Source: Oscillospiraceae bacterium
GTDB taxonomy: Bacteria > Bacillota > Clostridia > Oscillospirales > Oscillospiraceae
Length of the DNA stretch: 56,311 nt
Assembly (NCBI GenBank): GCA_017458335.1
Contig: JAFTFT010000024.1
Location: 1-56,311 of the forward strand
Direction of reading: 5' to 3'
The translations under genes and the position numbers were made by a program. Each line of letters begins with the position of its first letter. Within the stretch, counting starts at the first letter, position 1. This document shows, piece after piece, positions 16,714 to 25,906 of the stretch. The notes under the pieces are model-generated. The model had not been told where the DNA came from. It ran no database searches and saw only the letters and a list, made by a program, of their open reading frames with translations.

Positions 16714-18036
16714 GTGAGCATAGCAGAGAAAGAAAATGTAATCCGGATTCTGGAATACCGCAGTGTGGAACAGGCGGAACTGACCAAGCCCCGCGGGAGC
16801 CATGCCGATGTTTCCGCCTCCGTGAGAGAGATTCTGGAAGCGGTCCGGACGGAGGGCGATGCGGCGCTTCTGCGCTTTACGGAGCGGTATGACCATGTGC
16901 GTCTGGAATCGCTTCAGGTGACGGAAGAAGAATGGGCCGATGGCCTGCGGGAGGTCGATGAGGCCTTCATGGACATCCTGCGGCAGGCTGCGGAGAACAT
17001 CCGCCGCTATCATGAACCCCAGCGGCGGCAGAATTACATGATCACCGGCGAAGACGGTGTGGTGATGGGAAAGATTTTCCGACCCATCGAAAAGGTCGGC
17101 ATGTATGTCCCCAACGGGACGGCGGCCTATCCCTCCACCGTCCTGATGGATCTGGTTCCGGCCCGGATTGCGGGATGTGAGGAGATCGTCATGGTGACGC
17201 CACCCGGCGCCGACGGCAGGGTGAACCCGTACATTCTTGCGGCGGCAAGGGTTGCCGGCATTCAGAAGATCTTCAAGATCGGCGGTGCGCAAGCCATTGC
17301 CGCGTTGGCGTATGGAACCGAGTCCGTGCCGAAGGTCTATAAGATCATCGGGCCTGGAAACGCCTATGTGGCGGAAGCCAAGAAGCAGGTACACGGTCTG
17401 GTTTCGACGGATACGGTGGCGGGCCCGAGCGAGGTGCTCATCATCGCGGATGAAAACAACGATCCCAGGATCCTGGCCGCGGATCTGCTGGCCCAGGCGG
17501 AGCATGACCCGGATGCCTCGGCAATGCTGGTGACGGGCTCCGTCTCCCTTGCCGGACAGGTGGCAGAGGAGCTGGAAAAGCAGCTGGCCGTTCTGCCGCG
17601 CCGGGAGATCGCAGGCGCGTCGCTGAAGAACAACGGGATGATCATCCTGACCGACGGCACCCTGGACATGGCGCTGGAGATCGCGAATCTCATCGCTCCG
17701 GAACATCTGGAGGTCTGCGTGGAAGAACCGATGCAGGTTCTGGGCCGGGTGCGAAACGCCGGCTCCATCTTCCTCGGCCGCTACAGTCCGGAGCCTCTGG
17801 GGGATTACATGGCCGGGCCGAACCACACGCTGCCGACGGGCGGCTCGGCGAAGTTTTCTTCACCGCTGTCCGTGGACGACTTTGTGACGGCGTCACAGTT
17901 TACCTGTTATACGAAGAAGGCCCTGGAAAAGATTGCCCCGTCCATCGTCCGCTTTGCCGGGGAAGAGGGACTGCAAGGCCACGCCCGGAGCATTCTGTCC
18001 CGGTTTGAGGAATGTGAGGGGAAAGCCGATGAGTAA
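16714..18036 (+). CDS. hisD: Histidinol dehydrogenase
   Basis: Catalyses the last two oxidations of histidine synthesis, L-histidinol to L-histidine with two NAD+. The 440 residues show the family signatures RPIEKVGMYVPNG, the conserved VAGPSEVLIIAD, LLAQAEHDPDASA with zinc/catalytic residues, LIAPEHLEV and GPNHTLPTGGSAKF. It starts with GTG 16714 after AGAGGA. First gene of the operon. hisG and hisZ, which normally precede it, are absent. Overlaps hisC by 8 nt. Confidence 0.97.
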   Translation: MSIAEKENVIRILEYRSVEQAELTKPRGSHADVSASVREILEAVRTEGDAALLRFTERYDHVRLESLQVTEEEWADGLREVDEAFMDILRQAAENIRRYHEPQRRQNYMITGEDGVVMGKIFRPIEKVGMYVPNGTAAYPSTVLMDLVPARIAGCEEIVMVTPPGADGRVNPYILAAARVAGIQKIFKIGGAQAIAALAYGTESVPKVYKIIGPGNAYVAEAKKQVHGLVSTDTVAGPSEVLIIADENNDPRILAADLLAQAEHDPDASAMLVTGSVSLAGQVAEELEKQLAVLPRREIAGASLKNNGMIILTDGTLDMALEIANLIAPEHLEVCVEEPMQVLGRVRNAGSIFLGRYSPEPLGDYMAGPNHTLPTGGSAKFSSPLSVDDFVTASQFTCYTKKALEKIAPSIVRFAGEEGLQGHARSILSRFEECEGKADE

Positions 18037-19096
18037 GTTTTTTACGGAGCGTTTCTCCGCGCTGGTGCCCTATACCCCGGGAGAACAACCGCAGGAGAGA
18101 CAGTACATCAAGCTCAATACAAATGAATCGCCGTTTCCGCCGTCGCCCGGCGTCCTACGGGCGGTGGAGGCGGAAGCGGGCCGGCTTCAGCTCTATTCCG
18201 ACCCCGAAAGCCGCCTGGTGACCAAGGCCCTGGCCAAACGCTACGGCGTGCGCCCGGACCAGGTCCTGGTGGGCAACGGTTCGGACGAACTGCTGAACTT
18301 CGCGTTCATGGCTTACTGTGACGAGGTCTGCCCCGCACTCTTTGCGGATATCACGTACGGGTTTTACCCGGTGTTTGCCGAGATCAACCGCATCCCCTGG
18401 ATCGAGGTTCCTCTGAGAGAGGATCTGAGCCTTGCCCCGGAGGACTATCTTGACTTGAACGGCACCGTTTTCATCGCCAACCCCAACGCCCCCACCGGCC
18501 TCGCTCTGCCTGTGTCGAAGCTCGAAGCGATGCTGAAGGCCCGGCCGGACCGCATCCATGTGATCGACGAGGCCTATGTGGACTTCGGCGCGGAGAGCAT
18601 GGTCCCGTTCGTAGACCGCTATGACAATCTCCTGGTGATCCAGACCTTCTCCAAATCCCGTTCCATGGCGGGGGCGAGACTGGGCTTTGCCATCGGCAAT
18701 GCGGAGCTCATCCGCGACCTGAATACCCTGAAATACTCCACCAATCCCTATAACGTCAACCGCATGAGTTCTGCCGCCGGCGTTGCCGCGCTGCAGGAAG
18801 ATGACTATTATGCCCGGAACGCACGTCAGATCATGGAGAACCGGGCCTGGACCATCGAGCGGCTGCGGGCACTCGGCTTTGAGGTCACGGACTCAAAGTC
18901 CAACTTCCTTTTCGCACGTTCGGAACGGATCGACGGCGGTGCCCTCTACCGCGGCCTGAAGCAGCGGGGAATTCTGGTGCGTCATTTCGATAAGCCGAGA
19001 ATTTCGGCCTGGGTCCGCATCACGGTCGGCACGAGAGCGCAGATGGAAGCGCTGCTTCGTGAGACAAAATCAATGCTGGAGGAGGCAGACGTATGA
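18029..19096 (+). CDS. hisC: Histidinol-phosphate aminotransferase
   Basis: 355-residue fold-type I PLP enzyme that transaminates imidazole-acetol phosphate with glutamate. IKLNTNESPFPPSP at the N-terminus, ANPNAPTG, VIDEAYVDF with the PLP-ring Asp and Tyr, and QTFSKSRSMAGARLGF containing the Schiff-base Lys. The start at 18029 follows GAGGGG and overlaps hisD; hisB overlaps by 4 nt. Confidence 0.95.
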   Translation: MSKFFTERFSALVPYTPGEQPQERQYIKLNTNESPFPPSPGVLRAVEAEAGRLQLYSDPESRLVTKALAKRYGVRPDQVLVGNGSDELLNFAFMAYCDEVCPALFADITYGFYPVFAEINRIPWIEVPLREDLSLAPEDYLDLNGTVFIANPNAPTGLALPVSKLEAMLKARPDRIHVIDEAYVDFGAESMVPFVDRYDNLLVIQTFSKSRSMAGARLGFAIGNAELIRDLNTLKYSTNPYNVNRMSSAAGVAALQEDDYYARNARQIMENRAWTIERLRALGFEVTDSKSNFLFARSERIDGGALYRGLKQRGILVRHFDKPRISAWVRITVGTRAQMEALLRETKSMLEEADV

Positions 19097-19683
19097 GAAC
19101 GGCAGAAACAGTTCGCAACACCGCCGAAACCCGGATCAGTCTCCGCCTGAATCTGGACGGCAGCGGCGAGAGCGGCATTGACAGCGGCTGCGGCTTCCTG
19201 AACCACATGCTGACGCTGTTTTCCAGACACGGCGGCTTTGACCTGGAGCTTCGCTGCAGCGGGGACACGGACGTGGACTACCACCATACAACCGAAGATA
19301 TCGGCATCTGCCTCGGCCGCGCCGTGCGCGAGGCGCTGGGGGATCTGCACGGGATCCGGCGCTACGGCAGTATGCTGCTGCCCATGGACGAGACGCTGAT
19401 CCTCTGCGCGCTGGACATCTCCGGCCGGGCGGGTTTCTATCCGGAGCTGAAGATCCCGACGGAGAAGGTGGGCGATTTTGACACGGAGCTCTGCGAAGAG
19501 TTCTTCACCGCTTTCTCCAGAGAAGCGGGCGTCACGCTGCACCTGCGCCAGATCGCGGGGAGCAATTCCCACCATATCATCGAAGGCTGCTTCAAGGCCT
19601 TTGCCCGTGCGCTCAGTCAGGCGGTGTCCATCGACGAAAAGAATGCGGACCGCGTGCCCAGCACCAAGGGGGTTCTGGGATGA
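19093..19683 (+). CDS. hisB: Imidazoleglycerol-phosphate dehydratase
   Basis: 196 residues, the usual monofunctional length. The two metal-binding repeats are evident: FLNHMLTLFSRHGGFDL with DYHHTTEDIGICLG, and FFTAFSREAGVTLHLRQ with GSNSHHIIEGCFKAFARAL. It dehydrates imidazoleglycerol phosphate with Mn2+. The histidinol-phosphatase function is supplied by hisJ at the end of the operon. Confidence 0.97.
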   Translation: MRTAETVRNTAETRISLRLNLDGSGESGIDSGCGFLNHMLTLFSRHGGFDLELRCSGDTDVDYHHTTEDIGICLGRAVREALGDLHGIRRYGSMLLPMDETLILCALDISGRAGFYPELKIPTEKVGDFDTELCEEFFTAFSREAGVTLHLRQIAGSNSHHIIEGCFKAFARALSQAVSIDEKNADRVPSTKGVLG

Positions 19684-20291
19684 TCGCGATTGTGGATTAC
19701 GGGGTGGGGAACCTCTTTTCTCTGCGATGCTCGCTGCAGAGCCTGGGCCTGGACACCGTCGTGACGGCCGATCCGAAAGCAATCCGGAATGCGGACCGGG
19801 TGATTCTCCCGGGCGTCGGGGCCTTCGGCGACGCGATCGACAAGCTCCGTGCCACCGGCCTGGATCAGACCGTCCTTGAGGAAGCAGCACACGGAAAACC
19901 GCTGCTGGGGATCTGCCTGGGGATGCAGCTGCTTTTCGAGAAAGGGTATGAGTTCGGCGAACATGACGGCCTCGGCCTCCTGCACGGCAGCGTGGTCCCC
20001 ATGCAGGGCACCATCCCGCCGGAGCTGAAGATCCCGCAGATGGGATGGAATGCGCTGATCCGGAAACGGAGCCACCCGCTTCTGCGCGAGGTGAAGGAAG
20101 GGGACTGTGTCTATTTCGTCCATTCCTACTATGCCGCCGACTGTGATGACAGCCTGGTGGCCACGACGGAATACGGAAAAGAACTGACCGCCCTGGTTGC
20201 GAAAGACAACGTGATGGGCTGCCAGTTTCACCCGGAGAAGAGCGGAAACGTGGGGCTGAAGATCCTGCGTGCGTTTTCGACCGTGACATGA
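19680..20291 (+). CDS. hisH: Imidazole glycerol phosphate synthase, glutaminase subunit
   Basis: 203-residue class I glutamine amidotransferase that supplies ammonia to HisF. The nucleophile Cys is in LLGICLGMQLLF and the catalytic His-Glu pair is in GCQFHPEKSG. N-terminal VDYGVGNLFS is diagnostic of HisH. Overlaps hisB by 4 nt; 15 nt separate it from hisA. Confidence 0.96.
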   Translation: MIAIVDYGVGNLFSLRCSLQSLGLDTVVTADPKAIRNADRVILPGVGAFGDAIDKLRATGLDQTVLEEAAHGKPLLGICLGMQLLFEKGYEFGEHDGLGLLHGSVVPMQGTIPPELKIPQMGWNALIRKRSHPLLREVKEGDCVYFVHSYYAADCDDSLVATTEYGKELTALVAKDNVMGCQFHPEKSGNVGLKILRAFSTVT

Positions 20292-20306
20292 GGCAGGTGA
20301 CGCGAT

Positions 20307-21089
20307 ATGATTCTGTATCCTGCGATCGACCTGTATGAGGGAAAAGCGGTGCGCCTGCGCCAGGGCAGATATGACGACATGACGGTCTATGACCGCGACC
20401 CGGCCTCCCTCGCGCTGCGCATGCGTGATGCCGGGGCAACGCACCTGCACATGGTGGACCTGGAGGGAGCCCGCAGCGGCAGCACGGCAAATCTTGCCCT
20501 GATCGAAAAAATCGCCGCCGCCTCGGGCCTGTTTATCGAGCTGGGCGGAGGCATCCGCAGCATGGAGACCATCCAAGGTTACCTGAACTGCGGCATTTCC
20601 CGGGCAATTCTGGGGACGGCCGCGGTGGAGAATGAGCGTTTGCTGCAAGAGGCTCTGGAGACCTTCGGCGGGCGGATCGCCGTGGGCGTGGACCTGAAAG
20701 ACGGCTTTGTTGCTGTGAGAGGCTGGGAAGAAAAGAGCAGCTGGACGGCGGAAGCGTTCTTTGCGCATCTCACGGAACTGCAGGTCCATACGGTGATCTG
20801 TACCGATATCTCCCGGGACGGCGTCCTGGCCGGCAGCAATCATGCCCTGTATGCGTCTCTGACGGAGCGTTACCCCATTGACCTGATCGCCTCGGGCGGG
20901 GTCTCCTCTCTGGAGGATCTCCGCGGCCTGCGGGCGCTGGGGATGTCCGGCGCGATCCTGGGCCGTGCTTACTACAGCGGCGCGGTCACTCTGGAAGACG
21001 CGCTCCGCGCCGCAGCCGGGGAAGACGGGACGGAGGCCGGGAACGACCCGGGGCAGGAAGCCTCACGGGGGAAGAGAGGTCTTTTATGA
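20307..21089 (+). CDS. hisA: Phosphoribosylformimino-AICAR-phosphate isomerase
   Basis: 260-residue (beta-alpha)8 barrel catalysing the Amadori rearrangement of ProFAR to PRFAR. The acid/base Asp residues lie in [14 protein letters not shown] and [11 protein letters not shown], and phosphate-binding loops in LGGGIRS and ASGGVSS. The C-terminus is extended by about 20 hydrophilic residues ([13 protein letters not shown]...) before hisF. Overlaps hisF by 4 nt. Confidence 0.96.
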   Translation: MILYPAIDLYEGKAVRLRQGRYDDMTVYDRDPASLALRMRDAGATHLHMVDLEGARSGSTANLALIEKIAAASGLFIELGGGIRSMETIQGYLNCGISRAILGTAAVENERLLQEALETFGGRIAVGVDLKDGFVAVRGWEEKSSWTAEAFFAHLTELQVHTVICTDISRDGVLAGSNHALYASLTERYPIDLIASGGVSSLEDLRGLRALGMSGAILGRAYYSGAVTLEDALRAAAGEDGTEAGNDPGQEASRGKRGLL

Positions 21090-21850
21090 TCACAAAACGG
21101 ATTATCCCTTGCCTGGACGTACGAAACGGCCGTGTCGTCAAGGGCGTGAACTTTGAAGGGGTCCAGGATGTCTCGGATCCGGTGGAGCTGGCTCGCCACT
21201 ACTCCGATGAAGGCGCGGACGAGCTGGTGTTCTATGACATCACGGCATCGGTGGAGGGCAGGCAGCTCTTCACGGATGTGCTGCGCCGGGTGGCGGAGCA
21301 GATTTTCATCCCGCTGACCGTGGGCGGCGGCATCAACACGGTGGAAGACTTCGACCGCGTCCTGAAGTGCGGTGCGGACAAGGTGAGCGTAAATTCCGGC
21401 GCAATCCGGAATCCCGCTCTGATCCCCGAAGCGGCCCGGAAGTACGGCAGCCAGTGTGTCGTCCTCTCCGCGGACGTGAAACGGGTGGAAGGCCGCTTCC
21501 ATGTGTTCTCCCACGGCGGAAGAATCGACACCGGCATGGACGCCCTGGAATGGATCCGGCAGGGCGTGGCGCTTGGCGCCGGAGAAGTGGTTCTGAATTC
21601 GATTGATACCGACGGTGTGAAACAGGGCTTCGATCTTGAGATGCTCAACGCCGTCACCGCGATTGTGGATGTCCCAGTGATCGCCTCGGGCGGAGCCGGA
21701 GGTGTGCAGGACTTTGTAACGCTATTCCGAGAGGCGCCCGGCGTAGATGCGGGACTTGCCGCGTCCATCTTCCACTTCGGCGAGGTGGGCATTCCGGCAC
21801 TCAAACAGGTCCTGGCGGAAAACGGAATCAATGTGAGGAGAATTGGATGA
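21086..21850 (+). CDS. hisF: Imidazole glycerol phosphate synthase, cyclase subunit
   Basis: 254-residue barrel that converts PRFAR plus HisH-derived ammonia to IGP and AICAR. It has the diagnostic [21 protein letters not shown] with catalytic Asp, [19 protein letters not shown] with the second Asp, and ASGGAGG. Start overlaps hisA and stop overlaps hisIE, each by 4 nt. Confidence 0.97.
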   Translation: MITKRIIPCLDVRNGRVVKGVNFEGVQDVSDPVELARHYSDEGADELVFYDITASVEGRQLFTDVLRRVAEQIFIPLTVGGGINTVEDFDRVLKCGADKVSVNSGAIRNPALIPEAARKYGSQCVVLSADVKRVEGRFHVFSHGGRIDTGMDALEWIRQGVALGAGEVVLNSIDTDGVKQGFDLEMLNAVTAIVDVPVIASGGAGGVQDFVTLFREAPGVDAGLAASIFHFGEVGIPALKQVLAENGINVRRIG

Positions 21851-22488
21851 TCTCGATCGATGAACTGAAATTTGACAAAAAAGGCCTGATTCCCACTGTG
21901 GTTCAGGATTTTGAGAACGGGCGGGTTCTGACCCTTGCCTATATGAACCGGGAAAGCCTGGAAATCTCCCTGGAGAAGCACCTGACCTGCTTCTGGAGCC
22001 GCTCCCGGCAGGAACTCTGGCTCAAAGGAGAGACCAGCGGCAACTATCAGCATATCGTGTCTGTTACTGCGGACTGTGACCGGGACGCGCTGGTGGTGAA
22101 GGTTCGGAAAGACGGCCCCGCCTGCCATCTGGGCACGGAGTCCTGCTTCGAGTATCCGCTTCTGGTGGAAGAGGAAGACTTCTCGTTGGACACGCTCTAT
22201 GCCCTGCTGCAGGACCGGAAAGCGACGCTTCCCGAGGGGTCCTATACCAGCTATCTCTTCCAGAAGGGCCTGGACAAGATCCTGAAGAAGGTCGGGGAAG
22301 AGTGCACCGAGGTCATTATCGCGGCCAAGGGCGGCGAACGGGCCGAGACCGTGTATGAGGTCGCGGATCTATGCTATCATGTCATGGTCATGATGGTGGA
22401 GCTTGGCATCCGCCCGGAGGAGATCCGATCGGAGCTGGCTTCCCGCCATGTGATCGACCACAAGGTCAAGCAGGAGAAAATGGCATGA
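21847..22488 (+). CDS. hisIE: Bifunctional phosphoribosyl-AMP cyclohydrolase/phosphoribosyl-ATP pyrophosphatase
   Basis: 213-residue fusion. The HisI half (about 1-115) has [29 protein letters not shown] and the zinc-binding [12 protein letters not shown]...GPACHLG. The HisE half (about 120-213) has the MazG-like [12 protein letters not shown] and [13 protein letters not shown]. It performs steps 2 and 3 of the pathway. Step 1 (HisG) must be encoded elsewhere. Confidence 0.96.
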   Translation: MISIDELKFDKKGLIPTVVQDFENGRVLTLAYMNRESLEISLEKHLTCFWSRSRQELWLKGETSGNYQHIVSVTADCDRDALVVKVRKDGPACHLGTESCFEYPLLVEEEDFSLDTLYALLQDRKATLPEGSYTSYLFQKGLDKILKKVGEECTEVIIAAKGGERAETVYEVADLCYHVMVMMVELGIRPEEIRSELASRHVIDHKVKQEKMA

Positions 22489-23249
22489 TGTTTTCCAATT
22501 ACCATACGCATACCACGTACTGCGACGGTGCGGACACCCCGGAGGAACTGGTTCTGGAGGCAATCCGCCTGGGTTGCCCGGAGCTCGGTTTCTCCGGGCA
22601 TTCGCATCTTACGGAGGATACCGGCAGTATGTCCGAAGCCGGAACGCTTGCCTACTGCCGGGAAGTCAACCGACTGAAGGAAAAGTATCGGGACCGCATT
22701 ACGCTGCGCCTCGGCATCGAGCAGGATATCTTTTCCGAGATCGACCGCAGTCTCTTCGATTATGTCATCGGCGCCGTACACTATGTCGAGAAAGACGGCG
22801 CCCTGTTTGCCGTAGACGACGGGAAGGAGACCCTGCTCCGGGCGGTGAACACGGCCTTCGGCGGCGACTTCTACGCCTGTATTGAGGCATATTATGAGCT
22901 GGTAGGGTCTCTGTACGAGCGTACCGGCTGCGATGTGATCGCCCATTTCGACCTGATCACCAAGTATAACGAAGGAAATGTCCTGTTTGACACGGAGCAT
23001 CCCCGCTATCTCGCGGCAGCCGACCGGGCGCTGGAACACCTGATCGCCTGCCCGGTCCTCCTGGAAGTCAACACCGGCGCCATGTGCCGCGGTTACCGTA
23101 CCGTGCCGTATCCCGCCCCGCGCTTTCTGCGGCGCTGGCTGGACGCCGGGAAAGAACTGATCTTCTCCTCCGACTGCCACGACCGCCGCTTTCTGCTCCA
23201 TGGCTTCGAGGCGCTGAAGGACATTCCGCACAGGGAGACGCTATGCTGA
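22485..23249 (+). CDS. hisJ: Histidinol-phosphatase, PHP family
   Basis: 254-residue PHP-domain phosphoesterase of the HisJ/HisK type. Metal-ligand motifs are YHTHTTYCDG near the start, GFSGHSHLTED, GIEQDIF, AVHYV, IAHFDLITKYN and SSDCHD. It removes phosphate from histidinol phosphate just before HisD. Its start (ATG 22485, AGGAGAA upstream) overlaps the hisIE stop. It ends 7 nt inside the next gene, so the methyltransferase is part of the same transcript. Confidence 0.92.
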   Translation: MMFSNYHTHTTYCDGADTPEELVLEAIRLGCPELGFSGHSHLTEDTGSMSEAGTLAYCREVNRLKEKYRDRITLRLGIEQDIFSEIDRSLFDYVIGAVHYVEKDGALFAVDDGKETLLRAVNTAFGGDFYACIEAYYELVGSLYERTGCDVIAHFDLITKYNEGNVLFDTEHPRYLAAADRALEHLIACPVLLEVNTGAMCRGYRTVPYPAPRFLRRWLDAGKELIFSSDCHDRRFLLHGFEALKDIPHRETLC

Positions 23250-24670
23250 CAAAGAACCAGAGAGCCGAAGTGCGGATCGAGAGCTGCACTCCAGAGGGAT
23301 ACGGAGTCTGCCGCCTGGAAGGACGGGCGGTATTTGTCGCCTCTGCCATGCCGGGCGAGCGCTGGGAAATCCTGATCCTCAAGGTGACGGCTTCAGCCGT
23401 CTGGGCAAAGGGGCTTCGGCTCCTGGAACCGTCCTCCTGCCGCTGTGAGCCGGACTGCCCAAACCTCTGCGGGGGATGTAGCCTTCGGCACATGCGCTAC
23501 GAAGAAGAGCTGAGGTTGAAGAAGGAACATGTGGACGACTGCCTGCGCCGCCTGGGGAAGCAGGCCGTCGGGACTGCGGTAATCCATCCGAGTCCCTTGA
23601 CCGAACGCTATCGGAACAAAGCCATCTTTGCGGTGGATACTGTGGAAGGAAAACCGGCCTTCGGATTCTACCGCCCGCGCACCCATACCCTGGTCCCGGT
23701 CCGGGACTGCCTGCTGCAGAGCGAAGAGTGCCTGCGGGCCGCCCGGGCGGTGACGGCGTTCATGGAACAATACGAAATCCCGCCCTATGATGAGCAGAGC
23801 GGGAAGGGAACCGTACGGCATATTTTCTGGCGGGAATCCAGACATGGCGACAGGGTGCTCTGCGTCGTGGCGGCGCGGGGCTTCGGGGGCCTCACGTCCG
23901 CTCTGACGGCATTTCTCCGGGAACAGTGTCCCTTCCTGACAGGCATCGTCCTGAACATCAACAAAACATGGGGGAACACCGTCCTGGCCGGGGAGTTTTA
24001 CACTCTCTGGGGCAGGCCGACCGTGAGGGAAAACCTGTGCGGCAACGAGTTTGAGGTGGCTCCCCAGGCCTTCCTGCAGATTAATCCCCCTCAGGCGGAA
24101 GTGCTGTACCGGAAAGCACTGGAATATGCGACAGATAACAGCACGGGAGAATCTGCCGGAAAAGCTCTGGCCCTGGACCTCTACTGCGGTGCAGGTACGG
24201 TTTCGCTCTGCCTGGCAGGTTGCTTCCGGAAGGTGATCGGGGCGGAGATTGTTCCCCAGGCCATCGAAAACGCCAGGGAAAACGCGGAGCGGAACGGCGT
24301 CAGAAACGCAGAGTTTGTCTGCGCGGATGCAGCGGAAATCGCAGACCGGCTGAAACGTGAGAGACTGCGGCCGAATGCCGTCATAGTGGATCCACCGCGG
24401 AAGGGCCTGGCAGAGTCCGTGGTGCGGGATATTGCGGCAATGCAGCCGGACCGAGTGGTCTACATCAGCTGCAATCCTTCCACTCTTGCGAGGGATGTGG
24501 AGCGTTTCACAGCCCTGGGTTACCGAATGATCGCCGCAGAGGCCTACGACATGTTTCCCCGGACTTCTCACGTCGAGACGGCAGTATTGATGTCCCAACA
24601 TAAGCCGGACGATTCTATCCGTGTAAATTTGGATCTGAAAGAGATTGACAAGACTCCCGGCGAGACATAA
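23243..24670 (+). CDS. 23S rRNA (uracil-5-)-methyltransferase, RlmD/RlmCD family
   Basis: 475 residues: N-terminal TRAM-like RNA-binding domain (about 1-60), four-cysteine Fe-S motif CEPDC-PNLCGGC (about 77-90), a central RNA-contact region, and a C-terminal class I SAM methyltransferase with LDLYCGAGTVSLCLA, VDPPRKGL and the catalytic Cys in VVYISCNPSTLARDV. It makes m5U in 23S rRNA; whether at U747, U1939 or both is not predictable, so no symbol is given. ATG 23243 overlaps hisJ. An RNA modification gene translationally coupled to a histidine operon is probably incidental. Confidence 0.92.
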   Translation: MLTKNQRAEVRIESCTPEGYGVCRLEGRAVFVASAMPGERWEILILKVTASAVWAKGLRLLEPSSCRCEPDCPNLCGGCSLRHMRYEEELRLKKEHVDDCLRRLGKQAVGTAVIHPSPLTERYRNKAIFAVDTVEGKPAFGFYRPRTHTLVPVRDCLLQSEECLRAARAVTAFMEQYEIPPYDEQSGKGTVRHIFWRESRHGDRVLCVVAARGFGGLTSALTAFLREQCPFLTGIVLNINKTWGNTVLAGEFYTLWGRPTVRENLCGNEFEVAPQAFLQINPPQAEVLYRKALEYATDNSTGESAGKALALDLYCGAGTVSLCLAGCFRKVIGAEIVPQAIENARENAERNGVRNAEFVCADAAEIADRLKRERLRPNAVIVDPPRKGLAESVVRDIAAMQPDRVVYISCNPSTLARDVERFTALGYRMIAAEAYDMFPRTSHVETAVLMSQHKPDDSIRVNLDLKEIDKTPGET

Positions 24671-24920
24671 GCTTCCCATATAATGATCAAAGCGTTTATT
24701 CAAAACAGGATGGCTTTTTTCCTCCTGATCCAGCTGACCTTGTGATTGGCATATTATGCGGGACTCGCCTTTTGTGCACGAACCAGAAAAGTCAGTATTC
24801 TGTTTTAAGAAAACGGGAGGGAGAATCTGATGTCATCGAGCAAAGATTACCCGGATTGTATATGGTAATCTGAGGCGGGATGTGGTATATTGAATGCAGT
24901 CCACTGAGAGGGGAATCGAT
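24671..24920. other. Intergenic region with extended -10 promoter
   Basis: No gene is seen. TGGTATATT near 24886-24894 is an extended -10 element that could drive the small gene at 24921; there is no good -35. Confidence 0.4.
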
Positions 24921-25112
24921 ATGCAGACAACAAGAATCCATTTTGAAGACTTGAGTTTTATCGACATTCGCGTTTCCGATATCCAGACGGATGAGTTCCG
25001 ACGCTGGCTGCGCTTTGCCAACCGGAATGACACCTACACCGTTCCGGGCCTGAAGCGGGTCATCCGACGCCGGGACATTGCCAGAACGGAGTTTATTCCG
25101 GATGAGGAATAA
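24921..25112 (+). CDS. Hypothetical protein, 63 residues
   Basis: A short hydrophilic, basic protein (MQTTRIHFEDLSFIDIRVSD...) with no family recognised and no signal peptide or membrane segment. It has a good GAGGGG ribosome binding site before ATG 24921 and ends 16 nt before the SDR start, so the two are probably co-transcribed. The run LKRVIRRRDIARTEF is strongly basic; nucleic acid or nucleotide contact is possible but speculative. Confidence 0.6.
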   Translation: MQTTRIHFEDLSFIDIRVSDIQTDEFRRWLRFANRNDTYTVPGLKRVIRRRDIARTEFIPDEE

Positions 25113-25128
25113 GCGGGGAGGGATGCAG

Positions 25129-25887
25129 ATGAGAATTGCCGTCATCACCGGTGCGTCCTCCGGTATCGGGCGCGAGCTGGTATATGCCATTGACAGAGAG
25201 AAGAAACTGGACGAAATCTGGGTGATCGCGCGGAGAGCGGACCGCCTCGAAGAGCTACAAAACAAGTGCCGGAATAAGATCAGGCCTCTTGCGCTGGATC
25301 TGGTGAAGGACGAGAGCATCGAGGCCTATCGGGCGCTGCTGGAGAAAGAGAAGCCGCAGATCCACCTGCTGGTGAACGCGGCCGGCTTCGGCGTGTTCGG
25401 ACCTTTTGACGAGAGCGATCTCCATAAGGTGCTGGACAGCGCCAGGCTCAACGCGCTCGCCCTGACCGCCATGTGCCATGTAAGTCTCCCGTATATGCAG
25501 AAAGGGGACAGCATCATCAACATGGGCTCCAATTCCGCGTGGCAGCCGGTGCCGTACCAGACGGTCTACGGCGCCAGCAAGAGCTATGTCCTGAACTTCT
25601 CCAGGGCGCTCGGCCGCGAACTGAAGAAGCGGAAGATCCACGTCATGTGCGTCTGCCCGGGCTGGATCAAGACTGAGTTCCAGGGCGTGGCGGAGCACGA
25701 CAAGTATATCCGCTATGTGGACCGCTGGTACGGCCCGGATGAAGTGGCGGCTCAGACCATGAAGGACCTGAAACGGAAAAAAACCGTTTCGATCCTCGGC
25801 GAACCGGTGCGCCGTCAGGTGCGCCTGGTCAAGTTTCTGCCGGTCAAGTATGTGATGAATACCTGGTGCAGACAGCAGGGGTTCTGA
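25129..25887 (+). CDS. Short-chain dehydrogenase/reductase
   Basis: 252-residue classical SDR. Cofactor motif TGASSGIGRE near the N-terminus with a following Arg-rich IARRADRL suggesting NADP(H), structural VNAAGFG (NAG-like), catalytic Ser in MGSNSAW, and YGASK. The C-terminal tail (RRQVRLVKFLPVKYVMNTW) is basic-hydrophobic and may touch membranes, as in some dehydrogenases acting on lipid-like substrates; that is inference. GGGGAGGG sets the start at 25129 (25123 is less well spaced). Substrate unknown. Confidence 0.85.
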   Translation: MRIAVITGASSGIGRELVYAIDREKKLDEIWVIARRADRLEELQNKCRNKIRPLALDLVKDESIEAYRALLEKEKPQIHLLVNAAGFGVFGPFDESDLHKVLDSARLNALALTAMCHVSLPYMQKGDSIINMGSNSAWQPVPYQTVYGASKSYVLNFSRALGRELKKRKIHVMCVCPGWIKTEFQGVAEHDKYIRYVDRWYGPDEVAAQTMKDLKRKKTVSILGEPVRRQVRLVKFLPVKYVMNTWCRQQGF

Positions 25888-25906
25888 GCGCGCTTCGAAT
25901 CGTGAC

